From: Bacteroidales bacterium UBA1715 | Lineage (GTDB): Bacteria; Bacteroidota; Bacteroidia; Bacteroidales; UBA1715 | DNA: 64,000 nt | NCBI GenBank assembly: GCA_002317135.1 | Contig: DCIX01000016.1 | Coordinates: 5,244-69,243 of the forward strand | Reading direction: 5' to 3' | Shown: positions 1 through 7,543 of the stretch, in pieces | How the letters are laid out: every line of letters begins with the position of its first letter | How positions within the stretch are numbered: the first letter of the stretch is position 1 | Program-made: the position numbers and the translations under genes | Notes under the pieces: model-generated | Databases searched by the model: none | Seen by the model: only the letters and a program-made list of their open reading frames with translations | Told to the model about the DNA's origin: nothing

Positions 1-2
1 CC

Positions 3-839
3 AAAGAGGGAAGGAATGGATTGATGCAACAACCCGATACATACAAGGGAGATTATTGGGTTGATGTTTCAAGTCGTGAATTAGACAATGGCGGGGTTCA
101 TAGTAATAGTGGAGTTCAAAATAAGTGGTTTTATTTGTTGTGTGAAGGTGGTTCGGGAGAGAATGACAATGGATATAATTATAATGTAGAGGGTATTGGA
201 ATAGAAAAGGCTCATAAGATAGCATTTTACACTTTAAGGTATTATTTGACGAAAAACTCACTTTATTGGGATGCGTATGAAGGATCTTTGTTTTCGGCTC
301 AAAACTTGTATGGTAAAAATTCGGTGGAATATCAATCTGTGTTGAATGCGTGGCATGCAGTTGGTCTTGGAATTGATTATACTGAAACCAAACCTGTTTA
401 CGTTGTTGTAGGAACTCCTCAATTAGACTCGACGGGGTATGTGTTGGGAAGTTCGTTATATGCAAAGGGGGATATTGCAAAATTAGAGGCTGTCCCTAAG
501 GATGGTTATGTGTTTAAGCAGTGGAACGATGGGAATATGGACAATCCACGTGAATTCGTTGTGAACGACACTGTTTCAATATTTGCGGTTTTTGTTCTTG
601 AGCATATTGATAGATCGTCTTTAGAAGATGTTTATATGGATGTTCGAGAACCTGTTGTAAAAGTTCAGAATGGGAAAATTATGATTGATGGGGATGGAAA
701 TAATACAATAGCAATTTACTCTATGGCAGGCCAATGTGTATATAGGAAGAAAAATATGCAGATGGCAGAGATTGATGTGTTCCCAGGTGTTTATATCGTA
801 CAATATGGCGATTGTACAAAAAAAATGGTTGTAAGATAA
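3..839 (+). CDS. Thermolysin-like (M4) metallopeptidase, C-terminal part, with T9SS sorting tail (5' truncated by window edge)
   Basis: The reading frame is open to the left edge, so only the C-terminal part is present; the TTG/ATG at 21-26 are internal codons, not starts. DNGGVHSNSG (His at 99-101) matches the thermolysin segment carrying the transition-state His231, and the following helix-rich stretch with LYGKNSVEYQSVLNAWHAVG is the classical M4 C-terminal domain. The HExxH zinc site would lie upstream, outside the window. Then comes an InlB/Bacteroidetes-type beta repeat (AVPKDGYVFKQW) and a final ~70-residue domain ending GVYIVQYG..KKMVVR, typical of type A type IX secretion C-terminal domains. 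Expected role: a protease secreted or anchored through T9SS. An ECF sigma gene starts 10 nt after its stop. M4 and CTD calls are by motif. Confidence 0.85.
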   Translation, partial: KEGRNGLMQQPDTYKGDYWVDVSSRELDNGGVHSNSGVQNKWFYLLCEGGSGENDNGYNYNVEGIGIEKAHKIAFYTLRYYLTKNSLYWDAYEGSLFSAQNLYGKNSVEYQSVLNAWHAVGLGIDYTETKPVYVVVGTPQLDSTGYVLGSSLYAKGDIAKLEAVPKDGYVFKQWNDGNMDNPREFVVNDTVSIFAVFVLEHIDRSSLEDVYMDVREPVVKVQNGKIMIDGDGNNTIAIYSMAGQCVYRKKNMQMAEIDVFPGVYIVQYGDCTKKMVVR

Positions 840-848
840 AATTGAACT

Positions 849-1457
849 ATGTTGATAGGATATACAGATGTTGAATATGTAAATGGATTTATGAATTCTG
901 ACAATAAGGTGATTAGTCACTTTAAAAAAAAATATCAGAAGAAGTTTGCAAATTTTATAAAACATAAATATCTCAATACCCCAGATGTGGATATTGACGA
1001 TATTTTTCAGGAATCGTTAGATTCACTTTGGGAAAATATTAGGAATGGTAAGTATGTACATAAAAATAGTTTGGAAACATATTTCTTTTCTATTGGACTA
1101 AACAACAGAAGAAAAAAATATAGAATCTCCCAAAAAGTTGATTGTTCTATGTATGAAGAAAATGAAGGATGGGAGAATTGGGAGGAACAAGCAGATGATT
1201 TCGAGTCAAAGGAATTATGCCTACAAGTTATAAATGAAGTTTTGGATACTTTTTTTCAAGTTTCCTCTCCATGTTTGCAAATTATACGTAATTATTTTTT
1301 TGAAGGTCTAAAAGGACAAGCATCAGCAAAATTACTTGGGTTTTTAAATACAGATGTGTTAAAAACAGAAAAATATAAATGTATGAAACGATTAGAAATC
1401 AAGATCAGAGAAGAAATAAAATTGCGAGATCCTAGTAATGTCTATATAGTGAGTTAG
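849..1457 (+). CDS. ECF-type RNA polymerase sigma factor
   Basis: The 202-residue protein resembles a small sigma-70 family factor. A region-2-like segment lies at residues ~45-95 (DDIFQESLDSLWENIRNGKY, followed by a basic NNRRKKYR stretch), then an acidic linker, then a region-4-like helix-turn-helix at ~140-185 ending in a YKCMKRL helix, as in Bacteroidetes ECF factors. It would direct RNA polymerase to a specific set of promoters. It follows the protease stop by 9 nt and precedes a membrane anti-sigma-like gene by 2 nt, so the three are probably co-transcribed. Similarity is diffuse, as usual for ECF factors, and the target regulon cannot be read from the sequence. Confidence 0.75.
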   Translation: MLIGYTDVEYVNGFMNSDNKVISHFKKKYQKKFANFIKHKYLNTPDVDIDDIFQESLDSLWENIRNGKYVHKNSLETYFFSIGLNNRRKKYRISQKVDCSMYEENEGWENWEEQADDFESKELCLQVINEVLDTFFQVSSPCLQIIRNYFFEGLKGQASAKLLGFLNTDVLKTEKYKCMKRLEIKIREEIKLRDPSNVYIVS

Positions 1458-1459
1458 TT

Positions 1460-2077
1460 ATGGAACCCAAAAGTGAATTAGAAGAAATAGAGTTGTTTGA
1501 TGCTTACATGGACAATTCGTTATCTATGCAAGATCAAATGGATTTTGAAAAACGTATGGCATCAGATGTGTCGTTCAAAAGACGATATCAGTTGCATGTT
1601 ATGCTTGTTGAAGAAATTCGGAAAAGATTATTTCGAGAACAATTAAAAGAATATGAGTTGCAGCAAAAAACGTTTAGAGTACATTTGATTTCATATGTTG
1701 CTGCAGCGTGTGTTTGTATGGTTATGGGCGGAGGGGCGTATTATCAGAATTATACAGTTTTGGATTCTCAGTCAATGGAGCAGGTTAATTTTTCTCATTT
1801 TTCATATGAAGGAGCTTTGTTTGATGGAAAGACTGTAGAAGATGCGTTAGTTTCTGGAAATACAAAATCATTACAAAATATAGTCGATAAATTGCAAAAG
1901 CAAAATCAGTTAGTGCCTCGAGACGGGCTCCAGGATGATTTGGATTGGACACAGGTAATGATATATGCAAAGGAGCATAAGGTTATAAAAGCTCGAAAAC
2001 TTTTGCGAAAGATTAAAAAATCGGACAGTAAATATAGATATGAGGCTCAAAAATTAATGGAAAGTTTGTGGTTCTAA
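1460..2077 (+). CDS. Anti-sigma factor-like single-pass membrane protein
   Basis: 205 residues. The N-terminal ~65 residues (ELFDAYMDNSLSMQDQMDFE..) look like the helical sigma-binding domain of Bacteroidetes anti-sigma factors, in which a short acidic start is followed by 'F E x R x A S D x x F' . One transmembrane helix lies at about residues 77-97 (SYVAAACVCMVMGGGAYY). The C-terminal ~100 residues are presumably periplasmic and helical, ending in a short TPR-like stretch (YAKEHKVIKARKLLRKIK). It has no zinc-binding HxxxCxxC motif. Position 2 nt after the ECF sigma gene supports its role as the cognate inhibitor. The signal that releases the sigma factor is unknown. Confidence 0.65.
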   Translation: MEPKSELEEIELFDAYMDNSLSMQDQMDFEKRMASDVSFKRRYQLHVMLVEEIRKRLFREQLKEYELQQKTFRVHLISYVAAACVCMVMGGGAYYQNYTVLDSQSMEQVNFSHFSYEGALFDGKTVEDALVSGNTKSLQNIVDKLQKQNQLVPRDGLQDDLDWTQVMIYAKEHKVIKARKLLRKIKKSDSKYRYEAQKLMESLWF

Positions 2078-2497
2078 GCACAGTTTATATTCTGTTTTTA
2101 GTGTGACAGATTTTGAGGGGAAAACTTTCAATGGTGTTTTTCCTTTCAAAGGTGGGAATCTTACGGCTACTTTGTGTTCATTTTTCTCTTGAAAAGAAAA
2201 ACTAACCATCTCCATATAAATGTTATCCTCCAATAGAGATGGAGTGTACGCCATCTCTACAAATTGCTGACAATATGTGAATACATCAAATAATGTCATC
2301 TTTAATTTCCCCAAAATCAGTTTCGATTCTCGTTGGAGCATTTTAGCACGATGAACCACGCGTGAGCTCATCAGTGAAAATATTTCGCAAGACGGAAGTA
2401 CAGGATTCCGTAAAATTTTGCGTTGGCTAGATTGACAAAAAAAAGATTGGTCGGTAATATTTAGTAGAACTCTCATTTTTAAAATAATCGTAAACAT
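2054..2497 (-). CDS. Possible hypothetical protein, 147 aa, convergent with anti-sigma gene
   Basis: An open frame of 147 codons on the minus strand fills the gap between the anti-sigma gene and the IS element, and its last 24 nt overlap the anti-sigma stop region. The composition is not obviously artefactual (mixed hydrophobic, Lys and Glu), but no domain, signal peptide or membrane segment is recognised. The first Met codon gives MFTIILKM. It may be a genuine small gene, a decayed remnant carried in next to the IS, or chance. No functional claim is made. Confidence 0.3.
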   Translation of the reverse strand: MFTIILKMRVLLNITDQSFFCQSSQRKILRNPVLPSCEIFSLMSSRVVHRAKMLQRESKLILGKLKMTLFDVFTYCQQFVEMAYTPSLLEDNIYMEMVSFSFQEKNEHKVAVRFPPLKGKTPLKVFPSKSVTLKTEYKLCLEPQTFH

Positions 2498-2551
2498 GGA
2501 ACAAAAGAAGGCTTTTATCCCGGTAGATTTTTCGCAATACGAAAATTCGGC

Positions 2552-2612
2552 TTAATGGTCAAAACGGTACCTAAAATTTGAATGTTTTTATTTAATGGTC
2601 AAAAAAGTACCT
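2552..2612. repeat. Duplicated IS left end
   Basis: Two copies of a 21-bp sequence (2552-2572 and 2592-2612) share 19 of 21 positions: TTAATGGTCAAAACGGTACCT and TTAATGGTCAAAAAAGTACCT. The inner copy is the one that pairs with the right inverted repeat of the IS. Confidence 0.7.
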
Positions 2613-3593
2613 ATTTTTTATTGTAAAAGTATTGGTCAATAAATTTCATTTTATTTAGCTTAGACAATCCATTATGAACTCGGATTTTGGTTTTTAGATC
2701 CGTAAATAGAGCTTCTATTCCGTTGTTCGTATTGGGTAAGGTTGTATCAGGATAATCGTAAAATGTCCACAATAAAGCCATATTTCGTTTTATGCTTAAA
2801 TAGGCACTACGTAAGCGTTGATGCATAAAACGAGTTTTTCCTGTTTTGGGTTCAACACTCCTTTCTTTTAAGAAGTCTTTCCATCGCAAGTACCACTCTT
2901 CAAACATTCCTACGAACGACTCTTTATCCGTATGACAAAGTTGTAATGCTATATGTAGAAGTTCCTTTGATGCTTGTAGTTCAGGCTTACTTGTAAGATA
3001 AAATTTCACTGTCTTTACTTGATGAAACTGACAATACTGAACCTTGTACTTGGATAGTGCCGTAGCGAGACCAATCCATCACAAACGAGTCCTAATATGT
3101 TAAAACCATTATTTTCGAGCCATTCTACGCCTTCTATGTAATCAGCGACAGTTTCTTTCTTGGACAGGAACTTTCTCCATAAGATTTTATTCCTATGCGC
3201 ATCTTTAAACACCAAGACACCGAATCTGTGTCCCCAATACGTGGCGTCCATCAAGACAACCACATCTTTCTCTTTTGAAACCAAACGCTTGTGGTGTATT
3301 GTTTTAAAACGACGTTGGATTGTACTTATTGATATCTGATGGGATTCTGAAAGTTGTTTTAACGTTTGTTTTCCCTTTGTGTATTCTTCATATAGGAGTT
3401 CATTTGATATTTGCTCTGTCCTTGTGAAGAATCGGCTACAATCCTTACAAAACCAACGTTGTAATCCTCTTTGAACACCTTTCTTGATTACATTTTGCCC
3501 CTTACAATAAAAGCAGATTTTTACTCATTTTCTTAAAAATACTGTAAATATATAAAATTCAATTTATTAGAAGGTTTTCTTTTTTGACCATTA
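2593..3593. mobile_element. Decayed insertion sequence, ~1.0 kb, with 15-bp terminal inverted repeats
   Basis: Left end TAATGGTCAAAAAAG (2593-2607) is the exact reverse complement of the right end CTTTTTTGACCATTA (3579-3593). The interval holds one transposase gene on the minus strand, broken by two frameshifts, so the copy is not autonomous. The transposase resembles the zinc-ribbon variant of the IS256/mutator-like group. A second degenerate left end (TTAATGGTCAAAACGGTACCT, 2552-2572) lies 40 bp outside the first, which may point to nested insertion or an alternative end. No clear target-site duplication was seen. Confidence 0.75.
2611..3528 (-). pseudogene. IS256-like (zinc-ribbon variant) transposase, two frameshifts
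   Basis: Translation is split over frames. The start ATG (3526-3528) runs into a stop unless one A is removed from the AAAAA run just after it, giving MSKICFYCKG. The N-terminal segment carries a zinc ribbon (CFYC..WFCKDC) and a helix-turn-helix, then DATYWG (first catalytic Asp) and CDG (second Asp). A second shift near 3060-3070 moves the frame to ALSKYKVQYCQFHQVKTVKF and then to the C-terminal part with NTNNGIEALFTDLKTK (Glu of the DDE triad) and a stop at 2611. All three acidic residues are still readable across frames. Known families with this layout are mutator-like IS256-group transposases of Bacteroidetes. Recent inactivation is likely, because the rest is intact. Confidence 0.8.
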
Positions 3594-3787
3594 GACCTTG
3601 AGTTATTACCTATCGTCCGACTCTTAGCAAGATTACATTCTGAGAAGTGTTATTGCCAAAAGTCAGGCATTTTTGTGTCGCAAAATAGAAGTTATTCAAG
3701 AATATCCGGCAATATTTGCACAAAAAAGGATATTTTTCTTCTTTTTCTATGCAAAAATTGGTAATTTTACACGCAAAACGTGGAAAC

Positions 3788-4417
3788 ATGCAGAAGAATC
3801 CATTACTTCAGTTCGCAGGCATACCCGTTTCGGGTTCCGACATCAAGACTTGTTATCCTCATCTTGCTTCTCCTGAGAAGAAACTCTGTACATTGGAGCA
3901 AAGCGGAGAGATAATTCGGCTGAAACGCAACCTGTATATAATAAATAAGGAGTTGACAGGCAGAATGACTGATGCACGCCTTTGTGCTAATCATCTTTAC
4001 GGTCCGTCATACGTCTCCTTGCAATGGGCTTTGCGTTTCTATGGCATAATTCCCGAGCAAGTCTTTACTATGACATGTGTTACGACCAAGCGTAGCCGGA
4101 CATTCAATACTCCTATAGGAGTTTTTAGCTATACTCAAGTTCCTCCTTCCTACTTCCCGATAGGCGTGAGTAGTATTGAGGAAAACGCTGTTTGCTTTCT
4201 GATGGCAAGCCGAGAAAAAGCATTGTGCGACACCATTCTATATGATAATTTTGTGCCACACAAATCCATCAAATCTCTTCTCACATACCTTGAAGAAGAC
4301 ATGCGACTTGACATGGACATCTTGTCTGAGTTAAACACAGATATCATTGAGGAGTGTGCAAACGCTGGTCGCAAGACACAGATACTTAACAACCTGATTA
4401 AAATCATTAAGCAATGA
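3788..4417 (+). CDS. AbiEi-like antitoxin (type IV toxin-antitoxin)
   Basis: 209 residues from ATG 3788; an upstream in-frame TTG/ATG would add a poorly conserved leader. The fold pattern matches AbiEi-family antitoxins: an N-terminal winged-helix-like segment (residues ~10-50, ending in RLKRNLYIINKE) and a C-terminal domain with LCANHLYGPSYVSLQWALRFYG and SREKALCDTILYD, the usual landmarks of the AbiEi_4-type domain. In characterised AbiE systems this protein represses its own promoter and counteracts the toxin without binding it. It overlaps the AbiEii gene by 4 nt (ATGA). An AT-rich -7-like TAATTTTA lies about 25 nt upstream. Codon use is less AT-biased than in the flanking housekeeping genes. 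Confidence 0.85.
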   Translation: MQKNPLLQFAGIPVSGSDIKTCYPHLASPEKKLCTLEQSGEIIRLKRNLYIINKELTGRMTDARLCANHLYGPSYVSLQWALRFYGIIPEQVFTMTCVTTKRSRTFNTPIGVFSYTQVPPSYFPIGVSSIEENAVCFLMASREKALCDTILYDNFVPHKSIKSLLTYLEEDMRLDMDILSELNTDIIEECANAGRKTQILNNLIKIIKQ

Positions 4418-5241
4418 CAACATACGAATCAATGCTCTCCGCCTACCGAGATGCAAACGGGACAGCAACACCTAATGCCGAGCAGGAGGTCTGCCAGATG
4501 ATTACTCTCGCTGGGCTTCGCCGAGGCGGTTTCTTTGACCATGCCGCCTTCTATGGTGGAACATGCCTGCGTATTTTCCACGGTCTTCCTCGTTTTTCGG
4601 AAGATATGGATTTCTCTCTGACGACAAAACGCGATGACATTCATCTGGAGAACTATTTCGATGCCATACGCGAAGAATTTCGCATAGCAGGTTTCGAAGT
4701 AGAGATTACTAAAAAGGAAAAGAAATTTTTCGGACGCGTGGAATCGGCTTTTCTTAAGGAGAATACCGAAGCCTACGACATTAAGTTCCAGACACGCAAG
4801 ATAGTCAAGGTAAAGATAGAGTTGGACACGAATCCTCCTTTGTTGTTCCAGACAGAGCAGAAACTTCTTATGCGTCCTCATTCTTTCATGACACGATGTT
4901 TCACCCTACCCGACCTTTATGCAGGCAAGATGCACGCACTCGTTTATCGTGCCTGGCAGCGTCGTATCAAGGGGCGCGATTGGTATGACTTTGAGTGGTA
5001 TGTCCGCAATGGTATTGCACTCAACTTCAATCACCTGCAAGCAAGAATAAAGGAATTCAGCAGTGAGGATGTCGACCGCAAACAATTCATGGAACAACTT
5101 CGCCATAAACTCGCAACCTCAGACATAGAAAACGTGAAGCAGGACGTGCTGCCCTATATAAGCATGCACCAACAATCGGATCTTGATATTTGGTCGAACG
5201 ACTACTTCCTGCAGTTGGCTGATTTGATAAAATTTGAATAA
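4414..5241 (+). CDS. AbiEii/AbiGii-type nucleotidyltransferase toxin
   Basis: 275 residues with the nucleotidyltransferase signature of the AbiEii family: YGGT at residues 47-50 followed by FSEDMDF with Asp64 and Asp66 as metal ligands, then a conserved LPDLYAGKMHAL segment and KGRDWYDFEWY, both typical of the family. Characterised relatives transfer nucleotides (in some cases onto tRNA) and arrest growth; AbiE in lactococci aborts phage infection. The start ATG overlaps the antitoxin stop, so translation is coupled. The catalytic set appears complete, suggesting an active toxin. Its RNA or protein target cannot be inferred here. Confidence 0.88.
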   Translation: MTTYESMLSAYRDANGTATPNAEQEVCQMITLAGLRRGGFFDHAAFYGGTCLRIFHGLPRFSEDMDFSLTTKRDDIHLENYFDAIREEFRIAGFEVEITKKEKKFFGRVESAFLKENTEAYDIKFQTRKIVKVKIELDTNPPLLFQTEQKLLMRPHSFMTRCFTLPDLYAGKMHALVYRAWQRRIKGRDWYDFEWYVRNGIALNFNHLQARIKEFSSEDVDRKQFMEQLRHKLATSDIENVKQDVLPYISMHQQSDLDIWSNDYFLQLADLIKFE

Positions 5242-5400
5242 ACAAATATGAGAGAAAAAAAAAAGACAGATGCCCACCGAATGAGCTCTTGCGGTGCTGG
5301 ACAATGCTCCATACTTGACCTTCAGCATAGCTGATAAAGAGGAATACTCAAAAAAAAGAAGGTTATACTCAAACAAAACAGGAAATACAATAACACCAAA

Positions 5401-6189
5401 ATGATAAAACAATACATAGTAGATGCATTCACAGACAAGGTATTCCAAGGTAATCCTGCAGCTGTCTGTGTTCTTGATAAGTGGCCTGAGGAGCAACTTA
5501 TGATGAACATAGCTGCAGAAAACAACCTTTCGGAAACAGCATTCATAGTAAAGGAAGAGGAAAACTATAGACTCAGGTGGTTCACTCCTACCTGTGAAGT
5601 TGGTTTATGCGGTCATGCTACTCTCGCGTCAGGATTCGTGGTGCTCAATTATTACGAGGCGGGTACGACAAGCGTTACTTTCAATACCCAAGGAGGTATA
5701 TTGACAGTAACCAGGAAGTGCAATATGTATGAGATGCTTTTCCCAAATGTTGCTCTTGAAAGAGTAAAAGTGACAGAGGACATGCTTGAAGCCCTCGGAA
5801 CGGTTCCAGTTGAAATTCTGATGGGAAAAGACCTTGACCTTATCTGCGTTCTGCAAGATAAAGAACAAGTAAAAGACTTTGTGCCTTATGCTGCTACGCT
5901 GAAGAAGCTGCCAGGCAGAATGGTTCACATCACAGCACTAGGAACGAATGGCTACGACTGCGTGTCAAGATGCTTCGGTCCGAAGATAGGCATACTGGAA
6001 GATCCTGTCTGCGGAAGTGCACACTGTCAGATAGTACCTTACTGGGCAAAAAGACTTGGTAAAAACGTCATAAATGCTTGGGAAGCTTCACATCGTGGAG
6101 GAGAATTACAGGGAGAAGTTATTGACGACAAGCACTTATACCTAAGAGGTAAAGCAGTATTGTTTTCGCAATCCGACATTAATCTGTAA
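5401..6189 (+). CDS. PhzF-family isomerase/epimerase-like protein
   Basis: 262 residues with the full PhzF layout: N-terminal FTDKVFQGNPAAVCVL, the catalytic-type Glu45 in NNLSETAFI, RWFTPTCEVGLCGHATLA, and in the second half DPVCGSAHCQIVPYW. The family has two diaminopimelate-epimerase-like lobes; characterised members isomerise small metabolites, but most bacterial homologues have no known substrate. The gene stands alone, with 159 nt before it and 110 nt after. It lies in the accessory islet between the AbiE pair and the cysteine-rich operon. The upstream gap contains a 28-codon frame at 5248 that was not accepted as a gene. Confidence 0.9.
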   Translation: MIKQYIVDAFTDKVFQGNPAAVCVLDKWPEEQLMMNIAAENNLSETAFIVKEEENYRLRWFTPTCEVGLCGHATLASGFVVLNYYEAGTTSVTFNTQGGILTVTRKCNMYEMLFPNVALERVKVTEDMLEALGTVPVEILMGKDLDLICVLQDKEQVKDFVPYAATLKKLPGRMVHITALGTNGYDCVSRCFGPKIGILEDPVCGSAHCQIVPYWAKRLGKNVINAWEASHRGGELQGEVIDDKHLYLRGKAVLFSQSDINL

Positions 6190-6299
6190 GAATCCAATAA
6201 TCAGAAATCCTACAAAAATCATATATAAAAAAATGAAAAGTTTACTCATAAAAGATACAACACTTATACACAATTTTGCAATTTCATAAATTATAACCT

Positions 6300-6512
6300 A
6301 TGGATTCAATATTAGTAAATGATATATTCGAACTATTTCCATTTGTCGATGAAGAAACAAATGAAGTAATGTATGAAGTACTTGATGCTGACAAAGCAAT
6401 TGAAGAGTTCGGAATTCTTAGTAAATCATTGGTAGATATGTATTACAATGTGAATACTAATCAATATGACGAAGACGGATTAGAAAAGGAAATCTACAAA
6501 ATAATGAAATAA
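6300..6512 (+). CDS. Small acidic hypothetical protein (70 aa)
   Basis: 70 residues, acidic, beginning MDSILVNDIFELFPFVDEET and ending DEDGLEKEIYKIMK. No cysteine, signal peptide or membrane segment. Its stop codon overlaps the ATG of the next small frame by one base, which supports real translation and co-transcription with the cysteine-rich genes that follow. Function is not recognised. It may be the first gene of the operon running to 8733. Confidence 0.55.
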   Translation: MDSILVNDIFELFPFVDEETNEVMYEVLDADKAIEEFGILSKSLVDMYYNVNTNQYDEDGLEKEIYKIMK

Positions 6513-6628
6513 TGGAAAAATCACTTTTGATAAAGGACCGCAAGGAGGTAGATAAGGCAATGAAGCAGCTCAAGGAGGAAGGTGCGATCGTTTCGCCTGT
6601 ACGTTGCAAGTGGGCACCTGCAGAGTAA
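6512..6628 (+). CDS. Microprotein of 38 aa, possible remnant or small operon member
   Basis: The frame begins at ATG 6512-6514, overlapping the previous stop, and ends at TAA 6626-6628, 4 nt before the YecH start. It encodes MEKSLLIKDRKEVDKAMKQL followed by KEEGAIVSPVRCKWAPAE. The charged helix followed by a single Cys in RCKWAPAE looks protein-like rather than random. The tight spacing on both sides supports translation. It could also be the fragment of a longer ancestral gene. No family is assigned. Confidence 0.45.
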   Translation: MEKSLLIKDRKEVDKAMKQLKEEGAIVSPVRCKWAPAE

Positions 6629-6632
6629 GATT

Positions 6633-6866
6633 ATGACACACGGACATGAAGTATTAGAGATGATGTTTGGCAATAGCTACTCATCTCGCGAAGATTTGGT
6701 AAATGCCATCATCAATAAGTTTGGTGCAGACGAACGTTTCTACACCTGTAGTGCAGAGAACATGACGGCTGCTGAGCTTGTGGCTTTCCTTGAGGCAAAG
6801 GGCAAGTTCATGCCAGCTGGAGGCGACGGCTTTACGGCCGACAAATCAAAGATGTGCAATCACTAA
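6633..6866 (+). CDS. YecH-family putative metal-binding protein
   Basis: 77 residues from ATG 6633, where MTHGHEVLEMM matches the characteristic start of YecH/DUF2492 proteins; the longer upstream frame is not supported. Conserved marks are the HGHEVL start, FGADERFYTCSAENMTA in the middle, FLEAKGKF, and the C-terminal KSKMCNH. The His and Cys residues suggest metal binding, but the biochemical role of the family is unknown. It sits third in a chain of tiny genes with gaps of 0-12 nt, just before two cysteine-rich proteins. Confidence 0.88.
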   Translation: MTHGHEVLEMMFGNSYSSREDLVNAIINKFGADERFYTCSAENMTAAELVAFLEAKGKFMPAGGDGFTADKSKMCNH

Positions 6867-6877
6867 AGGCATTGAAT

Positions 6878-7045
6878 ATGAACGAAAACTTGAGACCTGT
6901 TTGTCCGCATAATCCGGACTTCGAGTGTACTTGTCCCAAAGAGTGTCCACGTCACGGCAAATGCTGTGGGTGTGTGGCTCATCATCGTGAACATGGCAAA
7001 CTACCACATTGTTTACGAACTCCAAAGAACGAAGGTAAAGCATGA
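6878..7045 (+). CDS. Small cysteine-rich protein (55 aa)
   Basis: 55 residues from ATG 6878. Eight or so Cys and several His residues are arranged as CPHNPDFECTCPKECPRHGK followed by CCGCVAHHREHGKLPHC. The pattern resembles small cytosolic Cys-rich proteins (DUF6485-like) of anaerobes, and suggests binding of zinc or an iron-sulfur centre; this is inference from residues only. Its stop overlaps the start of the YgbA-like gene by 4 nt (ATGA), so translation is coupled. Confidence 0.75.
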   Translation: MNENLRPVCPHNPDFECTCPKECPRHGKCCGCVAHHREHGKLPHCLRTPKNEGKA

Positions 7046-7341
7046 CACGGATAGAGGAAGAAAAGAAAACTGTCAGTCAGATGGTAGAAATTTACTGCCA
7101 TAGGAAGAAGCACGTAAGCAAAGTCCTTTGCGAAGAGTGCTCCGCCCTACTCGACTACGCCTACCAGCGTCTGGATCATTGTAAGTTTGGCGAGAAGAAA
7201 CCAACTTGCAAGAAATGTCCTATCCATTGCTATAAGCCGGACATGAAGGAGCGGATGCGTCAAGCCATGCGCTATGCAGGTCCTCGCATGATGTGGTATC
7301 ATCCTATTGCAGCCATCAAACATTTAATCAGAGAATTATAA
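7042..7341 (+). CDS. YgbA-like 'nitrous oxide-stimulated promoter' family protein
   Basis: 99 residues with the family's marks: IYCHRKKH near the start, LCEECSALLDYAYQRLDHC, then FGEKKPTCKKCPIHCYKP and MRYAGPRMM. Homologue ygbA in E. coli belongs to the NsrR (nitric oxide stress) regulon; the protein's biochemical function is unresolved. Seven cysteines, including a CxxC-x3-CYKP pattern, suggest a metal or iron-sulfur centre. It overlaps the preceding Cys-rich gene and is 4 nt before another, so all are likely one transcript. Confidence 0.87.
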   Translation: MTRIEEEKKTVSQMVEIYCHRKKHVSKVLCEECSALLDYAYQRLDHCKFGEKKPTCKKCPIHCYKPDMKERMRQAMRYAGPRMMWYHPIAAIKHLIREL

Positions 7342-7345
7342 AAAA

Positions 7346-7543
7346 ATGACTCCTCCAAGTATCGAGACATCAACAAAAGAAGAGCGAATGAACTACGTTC
7401 GCGATGAATGGGAATGCATACACAACTGCGAGCTTTGTGGAAAATGCCACATACTCAAAGGGCGTGATGCAGAGGAATTGTATATAGACTACATCGAATG
7501 GAAACGGTCATATATTGATATTACATTGGAGATTAGAAAATGA
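7346..7543 (+). CDS. Small CxxCxxC protein (65 aa)
   Basis: 65 residues. The central motif CIHNCELCGKCHILKGRDAE has four Cys spaced like a zinc or iron-sulfur ligand set, followed by an amphipathic C-terminal segment (YIDYIEWKRSYIDITLEIRK). No family name is recalled with confidence. Its stop overlaps the MFS transporter start by 4 nt (ATGA), making translational coupling with the transporter likely. Confidence 0.65.
   Translation: MTPPSIETSTKEERMNYVRDEWECIHNCELCGKCHILKGRDAEELYIDYIEWKRSYIDITLEIRK

Noticed and set aside
5248..5334. 28-codon frame after the AbiEii toxin
   Set aside because: Too short, no family, not overlapping or coupled to its neighbours; the gap is more likely remnant sequence.
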